Of a stretch of DNA of 64,000 nt, positions 9,230 to 17,233 are shown one piece after another. Positions within the stretch are counted from its first letter, which is position 1. Every line of letters begins with the position of its first letter. The position numbers and the translations under genes are program-made. The notes beneath the pieces were generated by a model. It ran no database searches. It had not been told where the DNA came from and saw only the letters and a list, made by a program, of their open reading frames with translations. The stretch is from Gaiellasilicea sp963745775 (GTDB taxonomy: Bacteria; Actinomycetota; Thermoleophilia; Gaiellales; Gaiellaceae): the NCBI GenBank assembly GCA_963745775.1, contig CAVUYY010000009.1, positions 248,001 to 312,000 on the forward strand. The letters run 5' to 3'.

Positions 9230-9236
9230 GTGTTCG
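9223..9236 (-). promoter_or_regulatory. SOS box 2 overlapping the LysM start codon
   Basis: CAAACATGTGTTCG on the plus strand, one mismatch to the LexA consensus CGAACRNRYGTTYG of Bacillus/Actinobacteria. It spans the start codon at 9227-9229, and its centre is 23 bases from box 1 (about two helical turns), which would let two LexA dimers bind on the same face. Confidence 0.75.
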
Positions 9237-9237
9237 T

Positions 9238-9267
9238 AGGGTAGACGAACACGTGTTCGGTTGTCAA
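9238..9267 (-). promoter_or_regulatory. LexA-controlled promoter with perfect SOS box 1
   Basis: Read on the minus strand: -35 TTGACA at 9267-9262, an 18-base spacer, and -10 TACCCT at 9243-9238. A perfect palindromic SOS box, CGAACACGTGTTCG at 9246-9259, fills the spacer, so LexA binding would exclude RNA polymerase. The start codon at 9229 is eight bases past the -10, which predicts a leaderless transcript. Confidence 0.8.
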
Positions 9268-9275
9268 GGGCGGCT

Positions 9276-10896
9276 TCAGCGGCGGAGCGAGGTCAGCCGG
9301 TAGGTCGGCTTACGTGCCTTCTTCGCCACCTGCAGCCGGCTGCACTGGAAGCCGTCGACGCGGTACTCGGCCGACCGCGCCGGGTGACACGACCTGTCCG
9401 CGCTGGAAGCCGGGAGCGACCACGAAGGGGCGGCTCCTGAAGGTCGAGACCCGCTTCGGGTTCAGCCTGGACGCCAGCGTGACCGCGACGGTGTAGCTCC
9501 TCCGGGCTGCGAGCTTGCCCGTGACGCCCAGCTCGATTCGGCGCTTCGGGTCGGCCGTTCCCACCTTGGCGAGCAGTGCCGGAAGAGCGTCGTCGGAGAC
9601 CGAGGCAGGGACAATCCCGGCCGTCACGGTCACGTCCTCGGCTGCGGTGGGAACGAACGAGAGGCGTCGCGTCCCCGCCCGGATGCCGGTGCTGCCCGTG
9701 AACGTCACCGCAGCGCGCTCGGGCTTTCGCAGCGGCTGCCAGGCGCGCGGCGGCCCCCAGCACTCGCCGCCCGTCTCGGCGATCGCGGCAGCAACCGCCG
9801 CATGCGAGGCCCGCTCGCTGCCGTCCGTGCGTCGCAGCGCAGCCTGCCAGCCGAGCCGGGTCGGCTCGTCGTAGTAGCCGAAGAAGTTGAGCTGGGCGAC
9901 GTCGGCGTCGCAGACGACGTAGCGGACGAGCTCGGCGTAGATCGCGGCCTGCGTCTCCTCGCTCGTCACCCTGACGTTCTCGCCGTCCCGGTAGCCCGGC
10001 TGGGTCGCGGTGTCGACCTGCCAGCCGACCTCGTCGAGGTACAGCTTGAGCCCGTTCAGCGTCGTCGGCTGCGGCGTTCCGTCGAACGCGTCCCAGAGCG
10101 CCTGCTTGATCCGCGCCAGCTCGAGCACGCTCGCGTTCGGCCAGCCGTACGTGAAGGTGAACGGAACCGTGAAGTCGCTCGGATTCGGATAGGGGTGGTA
10201 GCTGAAGCCGTCCATGATCGGCGTCGGCCGGAGGCTTGCGCGATACCAGGCGCCGAGCGCCGCGAGGAAGTGCACCGGCGACGACTTGCCTGCGGTGCCG
10301 GGCGCCCGGTCGCCGCGGGGCGAGCTCCCCACGCCGAGCACGGTGATCTCGGGCGAGACCGTCTTCAAGGCGTCGTAACCGGCGGCGAGAAAACGCCCGA
10401 ACTGCGCCGCCGAGAGGATCCGGCCGGCGCCACTACCTTGGGGGCGCCAGAAGGTGTTCAGGTTCGGCTCGTTGCCGACGATGTAGGTCGTCACCTGCGG
10501 GTAGGCGCGCGCGAGCTGATCGAGCCAGGCCGCGAACGCGAGATGGCTGACGCCGCCGACCTCGAGCTCGCTCGGCGGATAGGGATAGACGGCGAAGACG
10601 ACCTCGATCCCGGCGGCCACCGCGTTCGGCACCGCGACGTCGAGGGCGGCCCGGTCCGGGATGTTCAGCGGGTCGCTCGGCTTCCAGCGCACCGTCATCA
10701 CGTTCTGCTTCAGGCCGGCGGCGGCCATCTGGGGGAAGTAGACGGCGCCGCCGTCGAGCGAGTACTTGCCCGTGTCGTCGTTCGCGCCGAACCGGACCGG
10801 CTCGGGTGCCGGCACCGGCTCCGGCTCGGCCGCAGGCGAGCTCGCGGCGAAGATCGCCGCGCACGCGCACGCAACTGCCGCAGTCATCGCCTTCAC
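9276..10896 (-). CDS. Secreted clan GH-A glycoside-hydrolase-like protein, paralogue 1 (one frameshift)
   Basis: About 540 aa. A signal peptide (VKAMTAAVACACAAIFAASS) is followed by a Pro/Glu-rich linker, a TIM-barrel-like domain and a C-terminal beta-rich domain. YIVGNEPNLNTFW carries the Asn-Glu-Pro of a clan GH-A acid/base and YLDEVGW a candidate nucleophile Glu. The same NEPNLN signature recurs in the two genes at 59549 and 60972. GTG at 10896 is chosen for the Lys after the start and AAAGGA upstream; ATG at 10887 is possible. Near 9400 the conserved frame is lost; the last ~40 residues (EYRVDGFQCSRLQVAKKA) continue in another frame to a stop at 9276. Exact substrate unknown. Confidence 0.75.
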
Positions 10897-10995
10897 GTCG
10901 CTTTCGATCCTTTCGCCGGAGAACCCTCGGGCCACTTTGGGCTGTTCGACGCGCGACGGGAAGGGCCTTTCGACCCAGTGCGGCGGTCGCGAGTC

Positions 10996-12039
10996 CTAGC
11001 GAAGCGCGGCGAGCACCGCGTCGAGGATCGTAGCGGGGCCGAAGCGAACCGGATCGTCGGCCGGCAAGCCGGTTTCGTCCTCGGCGGCCGCGATTGCCGC
11101 GCGAGCCTCGTCCTCGTCGAGCAACCGCGTGTTCAGCGCGAGCGCGGCGACATGAGCGCGACGGGCCGGCAGCGCGATCCGCTCGTGGAGCTCGACGAGC
11201 TCCGAGAGCGGCGGAATCGGCTGGCCTGGGTAGCCCTCGATCTCCGTCTGGCCGGCGAGGTGGCAGAGCACGAAGACGTGCGGCGCAGTCCCGTGCACGA
11301 GCCCGAGCGTGACCCCCGAGTACGCGGGATGGATCAGCGAGCCCTGCCCCTCGACGAAGAGCAGCTCGCCCCCGCGCTCGTGCCCCTGGACGAGCAGCCG
11401 CTCGCCCGCGCCCGCGAGGAAGTCGGAGACGACGGCATCGACGGCGATCCCCCAACCGGCGATCGCGATTCCGGTCTGGCCGGTCGGCACGAACTGCGAG
11501 GCGAGCCCGCGCTCGCGCGCCGCCCGATCGAGCTCGAGCGAGACGGTCATCTTCCCGATCGCGCACTCCGACCCGACCGTGAGCACGATCTGGACGGGCA
11601 GCTCGAGATTGACGCCGCTCGGGACATCGAGCCCCGCCGGCGGGCGGCGGAGATCCCGGAGCTCGACGCCGTTCTCCGCCGCGAGCGCGACGAGCTCGGG
11701 ATCGTCGGCGAGGAACTCGTGCAGGCCGTTCTCGACGTGCAGCCCGCTCGAGATCGCGCCGCGCAGGAGCTCGCGCCAAGCAGGCGGAAAGCGACCGCCC
11801 TGGGTGGCGACGCCGACGAGCGCGGTCGTCGGCTCGAGCGCGAGAGCATCGGCGAGGGTGCCGAGAATCGGCGCCTCGTTGCCGCCGCCTCGCATCGTCT
11901 CGCCCGCACGCTTCGAATCCAGCACGGCGACGACCGGCCGGCGGCCGTAGGCGAGCACACCGCGTCCCGTCTTGCCGTAGTGCGGATCGCCGGAGAACCC
12001 CTCGGCCAGGATCAGCAGCCGCTCAGGTGGGGCGGACAC
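10996..12039 (-). CDS. dgcN: DUF1611 protein DgcN, putative D-glutamate N-acetyltransferase
   Basis: 347 aa. DUF1611 architecture: an N-terminal Rossmann-like half and a C-terminal P-loop-like half with the Walker-A style TVGSECAIGKMTVSLEL. In marine bacteria DgcN acetylates D-glutamate and the partner DgcA then racemises it, giving L-glutamate. Here it is coupled to a DgcA-like epimerase (17-base overlap), the same pairing. The N-terminus is intact (LLILAEGFSG). The assignment rests on family plus neighbour; in other organisms DUF1611 genes also sit near murein peptide recycling. Confidence 0.75.
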   Translation of the reverse strand: MSAPPERLLILAEGFSGDPHYGKTGRGVLAYGRRPVVAVLDSKRAGETMRGGGNEAPILGTLADALALEPTTALVGVATQGGRFPPAWRELLRGAISSGLHVENGLHEFLADDPELVALAAENGVELRDLRRPPAGLDVPSGVNLELPVQIVLTVGSECAIGKMTVSLELDRAARERGLASQFVPTGQTGIAIAGWGIAVDAVVSDFLAGAGERLLVQGHERGGELLFVEGQGSLIHPAYSGVTLGLVHGTAPHVFVLCHLAGQTEIEGYPGQPIPPLSELVELHERIALPARRAHVAALALNTRLLDEDEARAAIAAAEDETGLPADDPVRFGPATILDAVLAALR

Positions 12040-13036
12040 CGAGCCCCGGCTGCTCGGAAGGCACCTGCACTCCTTCGCGAAACTCGACTCCAGACCACGG
12101 ATCGTCTGCGAGCAGCAGGTTGCCGTCGAGGTCGACGTGATCGCAGAGCGGCGCCACGAGGCAGCCGGCCGCGATCCCGAGCCCCGACTCGACCATGCAG
12201 CCGAGCATCACCCCGAGCCCGAGCGCTCTCGCGGCATGGGTCATCCGCATCGCCTCCCGAATCCCGCCTGACTTCGCGAGCTTGATGTTGATCCCGTGCG
12301 CGATCTCGCCGCAAGCGGCGACGCTGTCGAGCCGGTGGCAGTCCTCGTCGACGTAGATCGGGAGCGGCGAGCGCTCCTTCAGAGTGCGCGCGTCCTCGGC
12401 TCCTGCCGGCAGCGGTTGCTCGCAGTACTCGACGCCGAGGGCCGCGAGCTGCTCGAGCGCGTCGAGCGCCTCCTCGAGCGACCACCACTCGTTGACGTCG
12501 ACCATCAGCGGCAGGTCGGTCACGCCGCGAACCGCCCGCACGCGCTCGACGTCCAGGCCGTCGCCGCCGCCGAGCTTCAGCTTCAGCCGCTCGAACCGGC
12601 CCGCCACCTTCTCGGCCCGCCGGGCCATGTCGTCGGGATCGCCGAGCCATACGGTCCATGACGTCGGCGGCCCGGTGCGCGGCACTCCCAGCAAGCGCCA
12701 GGCCGGGATTCCGAGGAGCTTTCCCTGGAGGTCGTGAAGGGCGCCGTCGAGCGCCGCCTTCGCCGCGTTCTGTCCCGGCGTGTCCCCCAGCCTCGCCTCG
12801 ATCTCCTCGAGCGCGAACGGATCGGCGCCGAGGGCGGCCGCTCCCGCCTCCTCCAGGAAGGCGACCGCTGCAGCCGGATCCTCGTCGTAGCGCTCGAGGG
12901 GCGCCGCCTCGCCGTGGCCGACGAGCCCGTCGTGCCGGAGCTCGACCTGGACGACCTCTTCCTCGTCACGCGACTCGCGCGAGATCACGAAGGTCTCGGC
13001 GAGCCGGAGCGTCGCGATCGTGGCCGTCAGCTCCAT
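12023..13036 (-). CDS. dgcA: Enolase-superfamily epimerase DgcA (dipeptide epimerase / N-acetyl-D-glutamate racemase)
   Basis: 337 aa muconate-lactonising-type enolase-superfamily member. The N-terminal capping domain is followed by a barrel with the base lysine in KLKLGGG (KxK), metal ligands in PLMVDVNEWW, EQPLP and YVDEDC, and the second catalytic lysine in NINIKLAKSGG. Such enzymes epimerise L-Ala-D/L-Glu or, when beside dgcN, N-acetyl-glutamate. The 17-base overlap with dgcN supports the latter or murein-peptide recycling. First gene of a two-gene operon. Confidence 0.85.
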   Translation of the reverse strand: MELTATIATLRLAETFVISRESRDEEEVVQVELRHDGLVGHGEAAPLERYDEDPAAAVAFLEEAGAAALGADPFALEEIEARLGDTPGQNAAKAALDGALHDLQGKLLGIPAWRLLGVPRTGPPTSWTVWLGDPDDMARRAEKVAGRFERLKLKLGGGDGLDVERVRAVRGVTDLPLMVDVNEWWSLEEALDALEQLAALGVEYCEQPLPAGAEDARTLKERSPLPIYVDEDCHRLDSVAACGEIAHGINIKLAKSGGIREAMRMTHAARALGLGVMLGCMVESGLGIAAGCLVAPLCDHVDLDGNLLLADDPWSGVEFREGVQVPSEQPGLGVRPT

Positions 13037-13125
13037 CGCGGCACCTTAGCGCCACCCCTTAATGCAAAGAACATTTGCAGGACGTATCGTGTGTCGGCTT
13101 CTACGACACGACGAAGGGGGAAGGG

Positions 13126-14064
13126 ATGAAGAGGATCGTGCTACTCGCGGCGGGCGTGCTCGCTGCGTTGAGCCTGACTGCGGCCCCGGCGAGCGCCGGT
13201 GCGTCGGGCTCGTCCAACGTCTGCAACGGCTGGGAGGCGGAGAGCTCTGCGTCGTTCTCGAGCCTCGGCTCGCTCACGGCTTCGGCGTCGACGGCCCGCG
13301 GGATCGGCCGCGGCGAGCCCAACATCAACGCGAACTTCGCGGCGCTTCCGCTCGGCACCGACGGCCAGGCCGACCCGAGCTTCGACGTCACCGTGCCGGT
13401 CTGGTTCCACGTGATCACGGACGGCGCGACGGGCAACCTGACCGATGCGCAGATCGACGCCCAGATGACAGTGCTGAACCTCGCCTACGCAGGGTTCTAC
13501 GGCGGCTACGACACGGGCTTCAGCTTCGAGCTCCAGGGCGTCACCCGGACCGACAACGCCACGTGGTTCAACGCTCGCCTCGGCGGCGGCGCCGAGCGGG
13601 ACATGAAGAGCACGCTCCGCAAGGGCGGCTTCGAGACGCTCAACATCTACACCAGCCTCGCCGGCGGCTACCTGGGCTACGCGTACTACCCAGGCCTCCC
13701 GGACTCGCGGCAGTATCTGGACGGCGCCGTGATCCACTGGGCCTCGGTGCCCGGTGCCTCGACGCTCTTCGCAGGACGCTACGACCTCGGCCAGACGCTG
13801 ACCCACGAGGTCGGACACTGGCTCGCGCTCGCGCACACGTTCGAGGGCGGATGTAACGCCAAGGGCGACTACGTCGAGGACACGCCGGCGATGGCGGTGC
13901 CGACGAGCGGCTGTCCGGCCGGCAAGGACACGTGCGTGAGGGAGCCGGGTCTCGATCCGATCGAGAACTTCATGGACTACTCGTACGACTCGTGCTACGA
14001 GGCGTTCACCGAAGGCCAGGCCGACCGCTCGCAGGAAGCGTGGAACGCCTTCCGCGACCGCTGA
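13126..14064 (+). CDS. Secreted M43 zinc metalloprotease, copy 1
   Basis: 312 aa with a signal peptide ending near PASAGA. Pappalysin/cytophagalysin-type (M43) catalytic domain: zinc motif HEVGHWLALAHTFEGGC, a Cys-rich loop (YVEDTPA, KDTC) and the Met-turn ENFMDYSYDSC. ATG at 13126 has GGGGGAAGGG just upstream; longer frames would not start with a signal peptide. A strong hairpin follows the stop. A second M43 gene lies 110 bp downstream, an apparent tandem duplication with strong divergence before the catalytic domain. Confidence 0.9.
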   Translation: MKRIVLLAAGVLAALSLTAAPASAGASGSSNVCNGWEAESSASFSSLGSLTASASTARGIGRGEPNINANFAALPLGTDGQADPSFDVTVPVWFHVITDGATGNLTDAQIDAQMTVLNLAYAGFYGGYDTGFSFELQGVTRTDNATWFNARLGGGAERDMKSTLRKGGFETLNIYTSLAGGYLGYAYYPGLPDSRQYLDGAVIHWASVPGASTLFAGRYDLGQTLTHEVGHWLALAHTFEGGCNAKGDYVEDTPAMAVPTSGCPAGKDTCVREPGLDPIENFMDYSYDSCYEAFTEGQADRSQEAWNAFRDR

Positions 14065-14088
14065 GCTCTCGCGCGATCACCTGACGGA

Positions 14089-14118
14089 AACGGGGCCGGT
14101 GCCATCGCCGGCCCCGTT
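14089..14118 (+). terminator. Hairpin terminator after M43 copy 1
   Basis: Perfect 11-bp inverted repeat AACGGGGCCGG / CCGGCCCCGTT with an 8-base loop, 25 bases after the stop codon. No U-tract, as is common in GC-rich Actinobacteria. Confidence 0.75.
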
Positions 14119-14174
14119 GACGTCGTCCTGCAAGCCGCCTACGGTGCGAGCTCATCTCTAGGAGAGGGGTCGGC

Positions 14175-15092
14175 ATGAAGGTGCTTCGGCGGGTGCTTAT
14201 CGGGATCACGATCGGTGCGGTCTCGGTTGCGGCAGCCGCCGCGACACCGGCGCGTGCGGACGATCACGCAGCCGGGACGGATTGCGCGTGGGAGGCTGCA
14301 GGGCGCGGAGAGCTTCAGCGCCGTCGCGCGGCTCGGCTCCGGCAGGCAAGAACGGCTACTCGAAGAAGGACACCCCCGCCGAAGAGGTCAAGGAGATCCC
14401 GGCCGGCCAGGCGCGCGGCCGTCAACGTCGGCGGCGGCACGATCCAGGTTCACGTCCACGTGATCACGAGCTCGTCCGGCGCAGGGAACGTCTCGTCGGG
14501 CCGGATCGCTCAGCAGATCTCCGTGCTGAATAGCGGCTTCGGAGCCACCGGGTGGTCGTACAACCTCGCGTCGGTCGACGTGACCGCCAACGACGCATGG
14601 TTCGCGATGGGCCATGGGTCGGCGGCGGAGGCCCAGGCGAAGGCCGCGTTGCGCCAGGGCAGCGCCGACGATCTCAACATCTACACGGCCAATCTCGGTG
14701 GAGGCTTGCTCGGCTGGGCGACGTTCCCGTCGTCGTACGCCGGAAATCCATCGAGGGACGGCGTCGTCCTGCTCCACTCCTCGCTGCCCGGCGGCTCAGC
14801 GGCTCCCTACAACCTCGGCGACACGGCAACACACGAGGTCGGGCACTGGCTCGGGCTCTACCACACCTTCCAGGGCGGCTGCGCGAAGCGCGGCGGCGAC
14901 CTCGTCGACGACACGCCACCGGAGAAGAGCCCCGCCTACGACTGCGTCGCGCGCGACTCCTGCCGCGGCGGCGGCCTCGACCCGATCCACAACTACATGG
15001 ACTACACCGACGACGCCTGCATCGACCACTTCACGGCCGGCCAGGACGCGCGGATGGACGAGCAGTTCTCGTTCTACCGCTTCGGCAAGTAG
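14175..15092 (+). CDS. Secreted M43 zinc metalloprotease, copy 2 (scrambled propeptide frame)
   Basis: 305 aa as read. Signal peptide ends near TPARADD; catalytic domain with HEVGHWLGLYHTFQGGC and Met-turn HNYMDYTDDAC. AGGAGAGGGG precedes the ATG. Residues ~40-80 are an implausible Arg-rich string: the sensible sequence (LQGAESFSAVARLGSG, then KNGYSKKDTPAEEVKEIPAG) appears in the two other frames, so three small indels that cancel out lie between 14290 and 14420. These may be sequencing errors or a tolerated drift in the propeptide. A strong hairpin follows. Confidence 0.85.
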   Translation: MKVLRRVLIGITIGAVSVAAAAATPARADDHAAGTDCAWEAAGRGELQRRRAARLRQARTATRRRTPPPKRSRRSRPARRAAVNVGGGTIQVHVHVITSSSGAGNVSSGRIAQQISVLNSGFGATGWSYNLASVDVTANDAWFAMGHGSAAEAQAKAALRQGSADDLNIYTANLGGGLLGWATFPSSYAGNPSRDGVVLLHSSLPGGSAAPYNLGDTATHEVGHWLGLYHTFQGGCAKRGGDLVDDTPPEKSPAYDCVARDSCRGGGLDPIHNYMDYTDDACIDHFTAGQDARMDEQFSFYRFGK

Positions 15093-15099
15093 CTCTCGA

Positions 15100-15127
15100 G
15101 GCGGGGCGGGCTTCGGCTCGCCCCGCC
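15100..15127 (+). terminator. Hairpin terminator after M43 copy 2
   Basis: GGCGGGGCG / CGCCCCGCC, a 9-bp stem, seven bases after the stop and just before the tRNA-Arg gene. Confidence 0.7.
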
Positions 15128-15145
15128 GCTCACACTCACCGCTCC

Positions 15146-15218
<73 letters not shown>

Positions 15219-15233
15219 CTGTTACTGCCCGCA

Positions 15234-15345
15234 GGTCGAGCATCCGCGAAGCGGACGCTCGACCGCGAAAATCCCTAAAGAGGCCGCTTCGCGGCCTGAC
15301 CAGTCCTCGCGCGAGCCTCGTATCTGCCCGAGCATCCGCGAAGCG
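15234..15345 (+). repeat. Direct repeats and hairpins downstream of tRNA-Arg
   Basis: CGAGCATCCGCGAAGCG occurs exactly at 15237-15253 and 15329-15345. The first copy is the core of a larger hairpin (GGTCGAGC / GCTCGACC at 15234-15264, with an inner CCGC-GAA-GCGG). A second hairpin, AGGCCGC-TTC-GCGGCCT, lies at 15281-15297 between them. These may act as tRNA terminators or be small repeats. Nothing coding is supported between the tRNA and 15401. Confidence 0.55.
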
Positions 15346-15400
15346 AACGCTGGTCGCACACACCTTTTGCGGCCAGACCTGCTCTCGAACCGGCCGTTGT

Positions 15401-17050
15401 TCAGCTCAGCTGGTCGACCTTGCGGCTTGCCTCGAGTCGCTCGTCGGCGACCGCCTCGCCGGCGGCACGGACGCCGGTGTGGGCCAGCATCGCGGCGAGG
15501 AAGTCGGCCCGGCTGAGCACGTAGAGCTCCGAGTCGACGAGCGCGTGCACGGTCGCCGTCCGCGGCACGTCGCGGAGGAGCGCGATCTCGCCGAAGAAGT
15601 CGCCGCTGGCGGCGATCGCCTGCACGCCCTCGCCCACGATCTCGAGCGCGCCGTCGGCGACGAGGTAGAACCGGTCTCCGGCATCTCCGGCCCGGAAGAC
15701 GACCTCCTCGGCCGCGACGTCCTGTTGGACGAGGGCCGCGGCAAGCCGCTCCTTCGCCGCGACGCTGAGCGGCGCGAAGAGACTCGTCTGCTCGACGACC
15801 TCGAGCTCCGCGCCCGGGCTCGCGACGGTGCGGTCGATCTCCACCAAGCCTCGCCAGGTGATGAGCGTGAGCACGGGCAGAATCGCCCCGACGACGATGA
15901 GGGAGGGTCGCGCGCCAATCGCGTCCACGACCGCGGGCGCTGCGATCGAGCCGATCCCCACCGCGCCCATGGCGATGGCCCAGACGACGCCGAGCACGCG
16001 CGTCAAGACCTCGTCCGGCACGATCCGCTGAAGCAACGTGAACGCCGCGACGTCCTCGATGCTGTTCGCCGCACCGACGATCGCGAGCAGCAGGATCGCG
16101 ACGGCGAGGTAGCGGGACGGCGCCACGAGCGCGATCGGGAGCCCCCAGAAGACGAGCGCCAGGCCGAAGGGCGCCGCGAGCCTGCGGCCGACGAGCGCCG
16201 GCGAGACGAGCGCACCGACGAGACCGCCCACGCCGAGCGCGGCCGTCAGGTAGCCCACGGCGCCCTCGCCCGCGTCGAGCACCTCGAAGACGGTGACCAC
16301 GATCAGGACGTTCAGGCAGCCGCGGACGAAGCCCTGGGCCGCGATCAGTGCGACGACGAGGCGGGACTTCGGCTCGCCGACCACGGTTGCGAAGCCGGCG
16401 AGGAGCATCCGCCGGGCATTCGCCGGCTTGGGCTCCGCGAGCACGAGCCGGCCCTCGACCCGAACCGTGGCGAAGAGCACCGCCGCGGCCGCGAATGCGA
16501 GGGCGCCGGCACCGAAGACGACACCGGCGTCGGCGAGCGAGAGGATCAGGCCCGCCGCGAGCGGCCCGAGCAGCGTTCCAAGGCCCTCGACCGTCGAGGT
16601 CGCGCTGTTCGAGGCGATCAGCTCCGCCGGATTTCGAGCGAGCGAGGGAAGCAGCGCCTGGAGCGCCGGCCGCACGAGCGTCGAGGCGACACCGACCGGC
16701 GCTGCCAGGCCGATCACGAGGATCTCGTTCCCGCCCAGCGCGAACGCCGCAGCCGAACCGGCCAGCGCCGCCGCGCCGACGAGCGCGTTCGCGACGAGGA
16801 ACCGCTCGCGACGGAAGCGATCTCCCAACGCGGCCGCGAAGGGTGCGAGCAGCGCCGCCGGCAGCAGCCGGACGAGCCCGGCGATCCCGACGGCGAGCGG
16901 TCCGCCCGCCTCGTAGGCGAAGACGCCGAGCGCGACGAAGTGCATCCACTCGGCGACGATCGCCGCGCCCCAGCCGAGCTCGGCCCGCCGGAGCTCCCGG
17001 TTCCGCCAGATCCCACTCGCGCCCGAGAGCGCCTGGATCGCCCGTCGCAT
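15401..17050 (-). CDS. MFS transporter fused to a C-terminal cyclic-nucleotide-binding domain
   Basis: 549 aa. Residues ~1-410 form a major-facilitator (DHA3/Bcr-like) permease with about 12 membrane helices; residues ~425-549 form a cNMP-binding (cap) domain with VFRAGDAGDRFYLVADGALEIV, ASGDFFGEIALLRDVPRTATV (phosphate-binding cassette) and VLSRADFLAAM. The fusion suggests transport gated by cyclic nucleotide binding in the cytoplasm. ATG at 17050 (MRRAIQ) is preferred over 17110, which adds an unlikely N-terminus. An inverted repeat lies upstream. The frame is intact. Confidence 0.85.
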   Translation of the reverse strand: MRRAIQALSGASGIWRNRELRRAELGWGAAIVAEWMHFVALGVFAYEAGGPLAVGIAGLVRLLPAALLAPFAAALGDRFRRERFLVANALVGAAALAGSAAAFALGGNEILVIGLAAPVGVASTLVRPALQALLPSLARNPAELIASNSATSTVEGLGTLLGPLAAGLILSLADAGVVFGAGALAFAAAAVLFATVRVEGRLVLAEPKPANARRMLLAGFATVVGEPKSRLVVALIAAQGFVRGCLNVLIVVTVFEVLDAGEGAVGYLTAALGVGGLVGALVSPALVGRRLAAPFGLALVFWGLPIALVAPSRYLAVAILLLAIVGAANSIEDVAAFTLLQRIVPDEVLTRVLGVVWAIAMGAVGIGSIAAPAVVDAIGARPSLIVVGAILPVLTLITWRGLVEIDRTVASPGAELEVVEQTSLFAPLSVAAKERLAAALVQQDVAAEEVVFRAGDAGDRFYLVADGALEIVGEGVQAIAASGDFFGEIALLRDVPRTATVHALVDSELYVLSRADFLAAMLAHTGVRAAGEAVADERLEASRKVDQLS

Positions 17051-17116
17051 CCGTCGATTGAACGCGGATTGGCCGCCCGAGGCAAGGGCGGCGAGCGGGA
17101 GCGGCGTCACGGCTGC

Positions 17117-17135
17117 TTGTGTCGGCTGAACACAA
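17117..17135. promoter_or_regulatory. Inverted repeat between divergent MFS genes
   Basis: TTGTGT-N7-ACACAA, a perfect 6-bp inverted repeat in the 183-bp region between the two divergent transporter genes. It could be an operator, perhaps for a CRP/FNR-like or TetR/MarR-type factor, but there is no direct evidence. Confidence 0.3.
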
Positions 17136-17233
17136 ACCTTCTTCGCCAGCCGATCCGCTCCGTCTGCGGCCCGCCGCTAACCGGCGCGCTCGAGCGGCTG
17201 AGCCGCCGATCCGCCCGAGGCTAGTGTCTCGTC

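Noticed and set aside
17117..17135. Calling the TTGTGT/ACACAA repeat a CRP site
   Set aside because: The spacing and half-sites differ from TGTGA-N6-TCACA; only a generic inverted repeat is supported.
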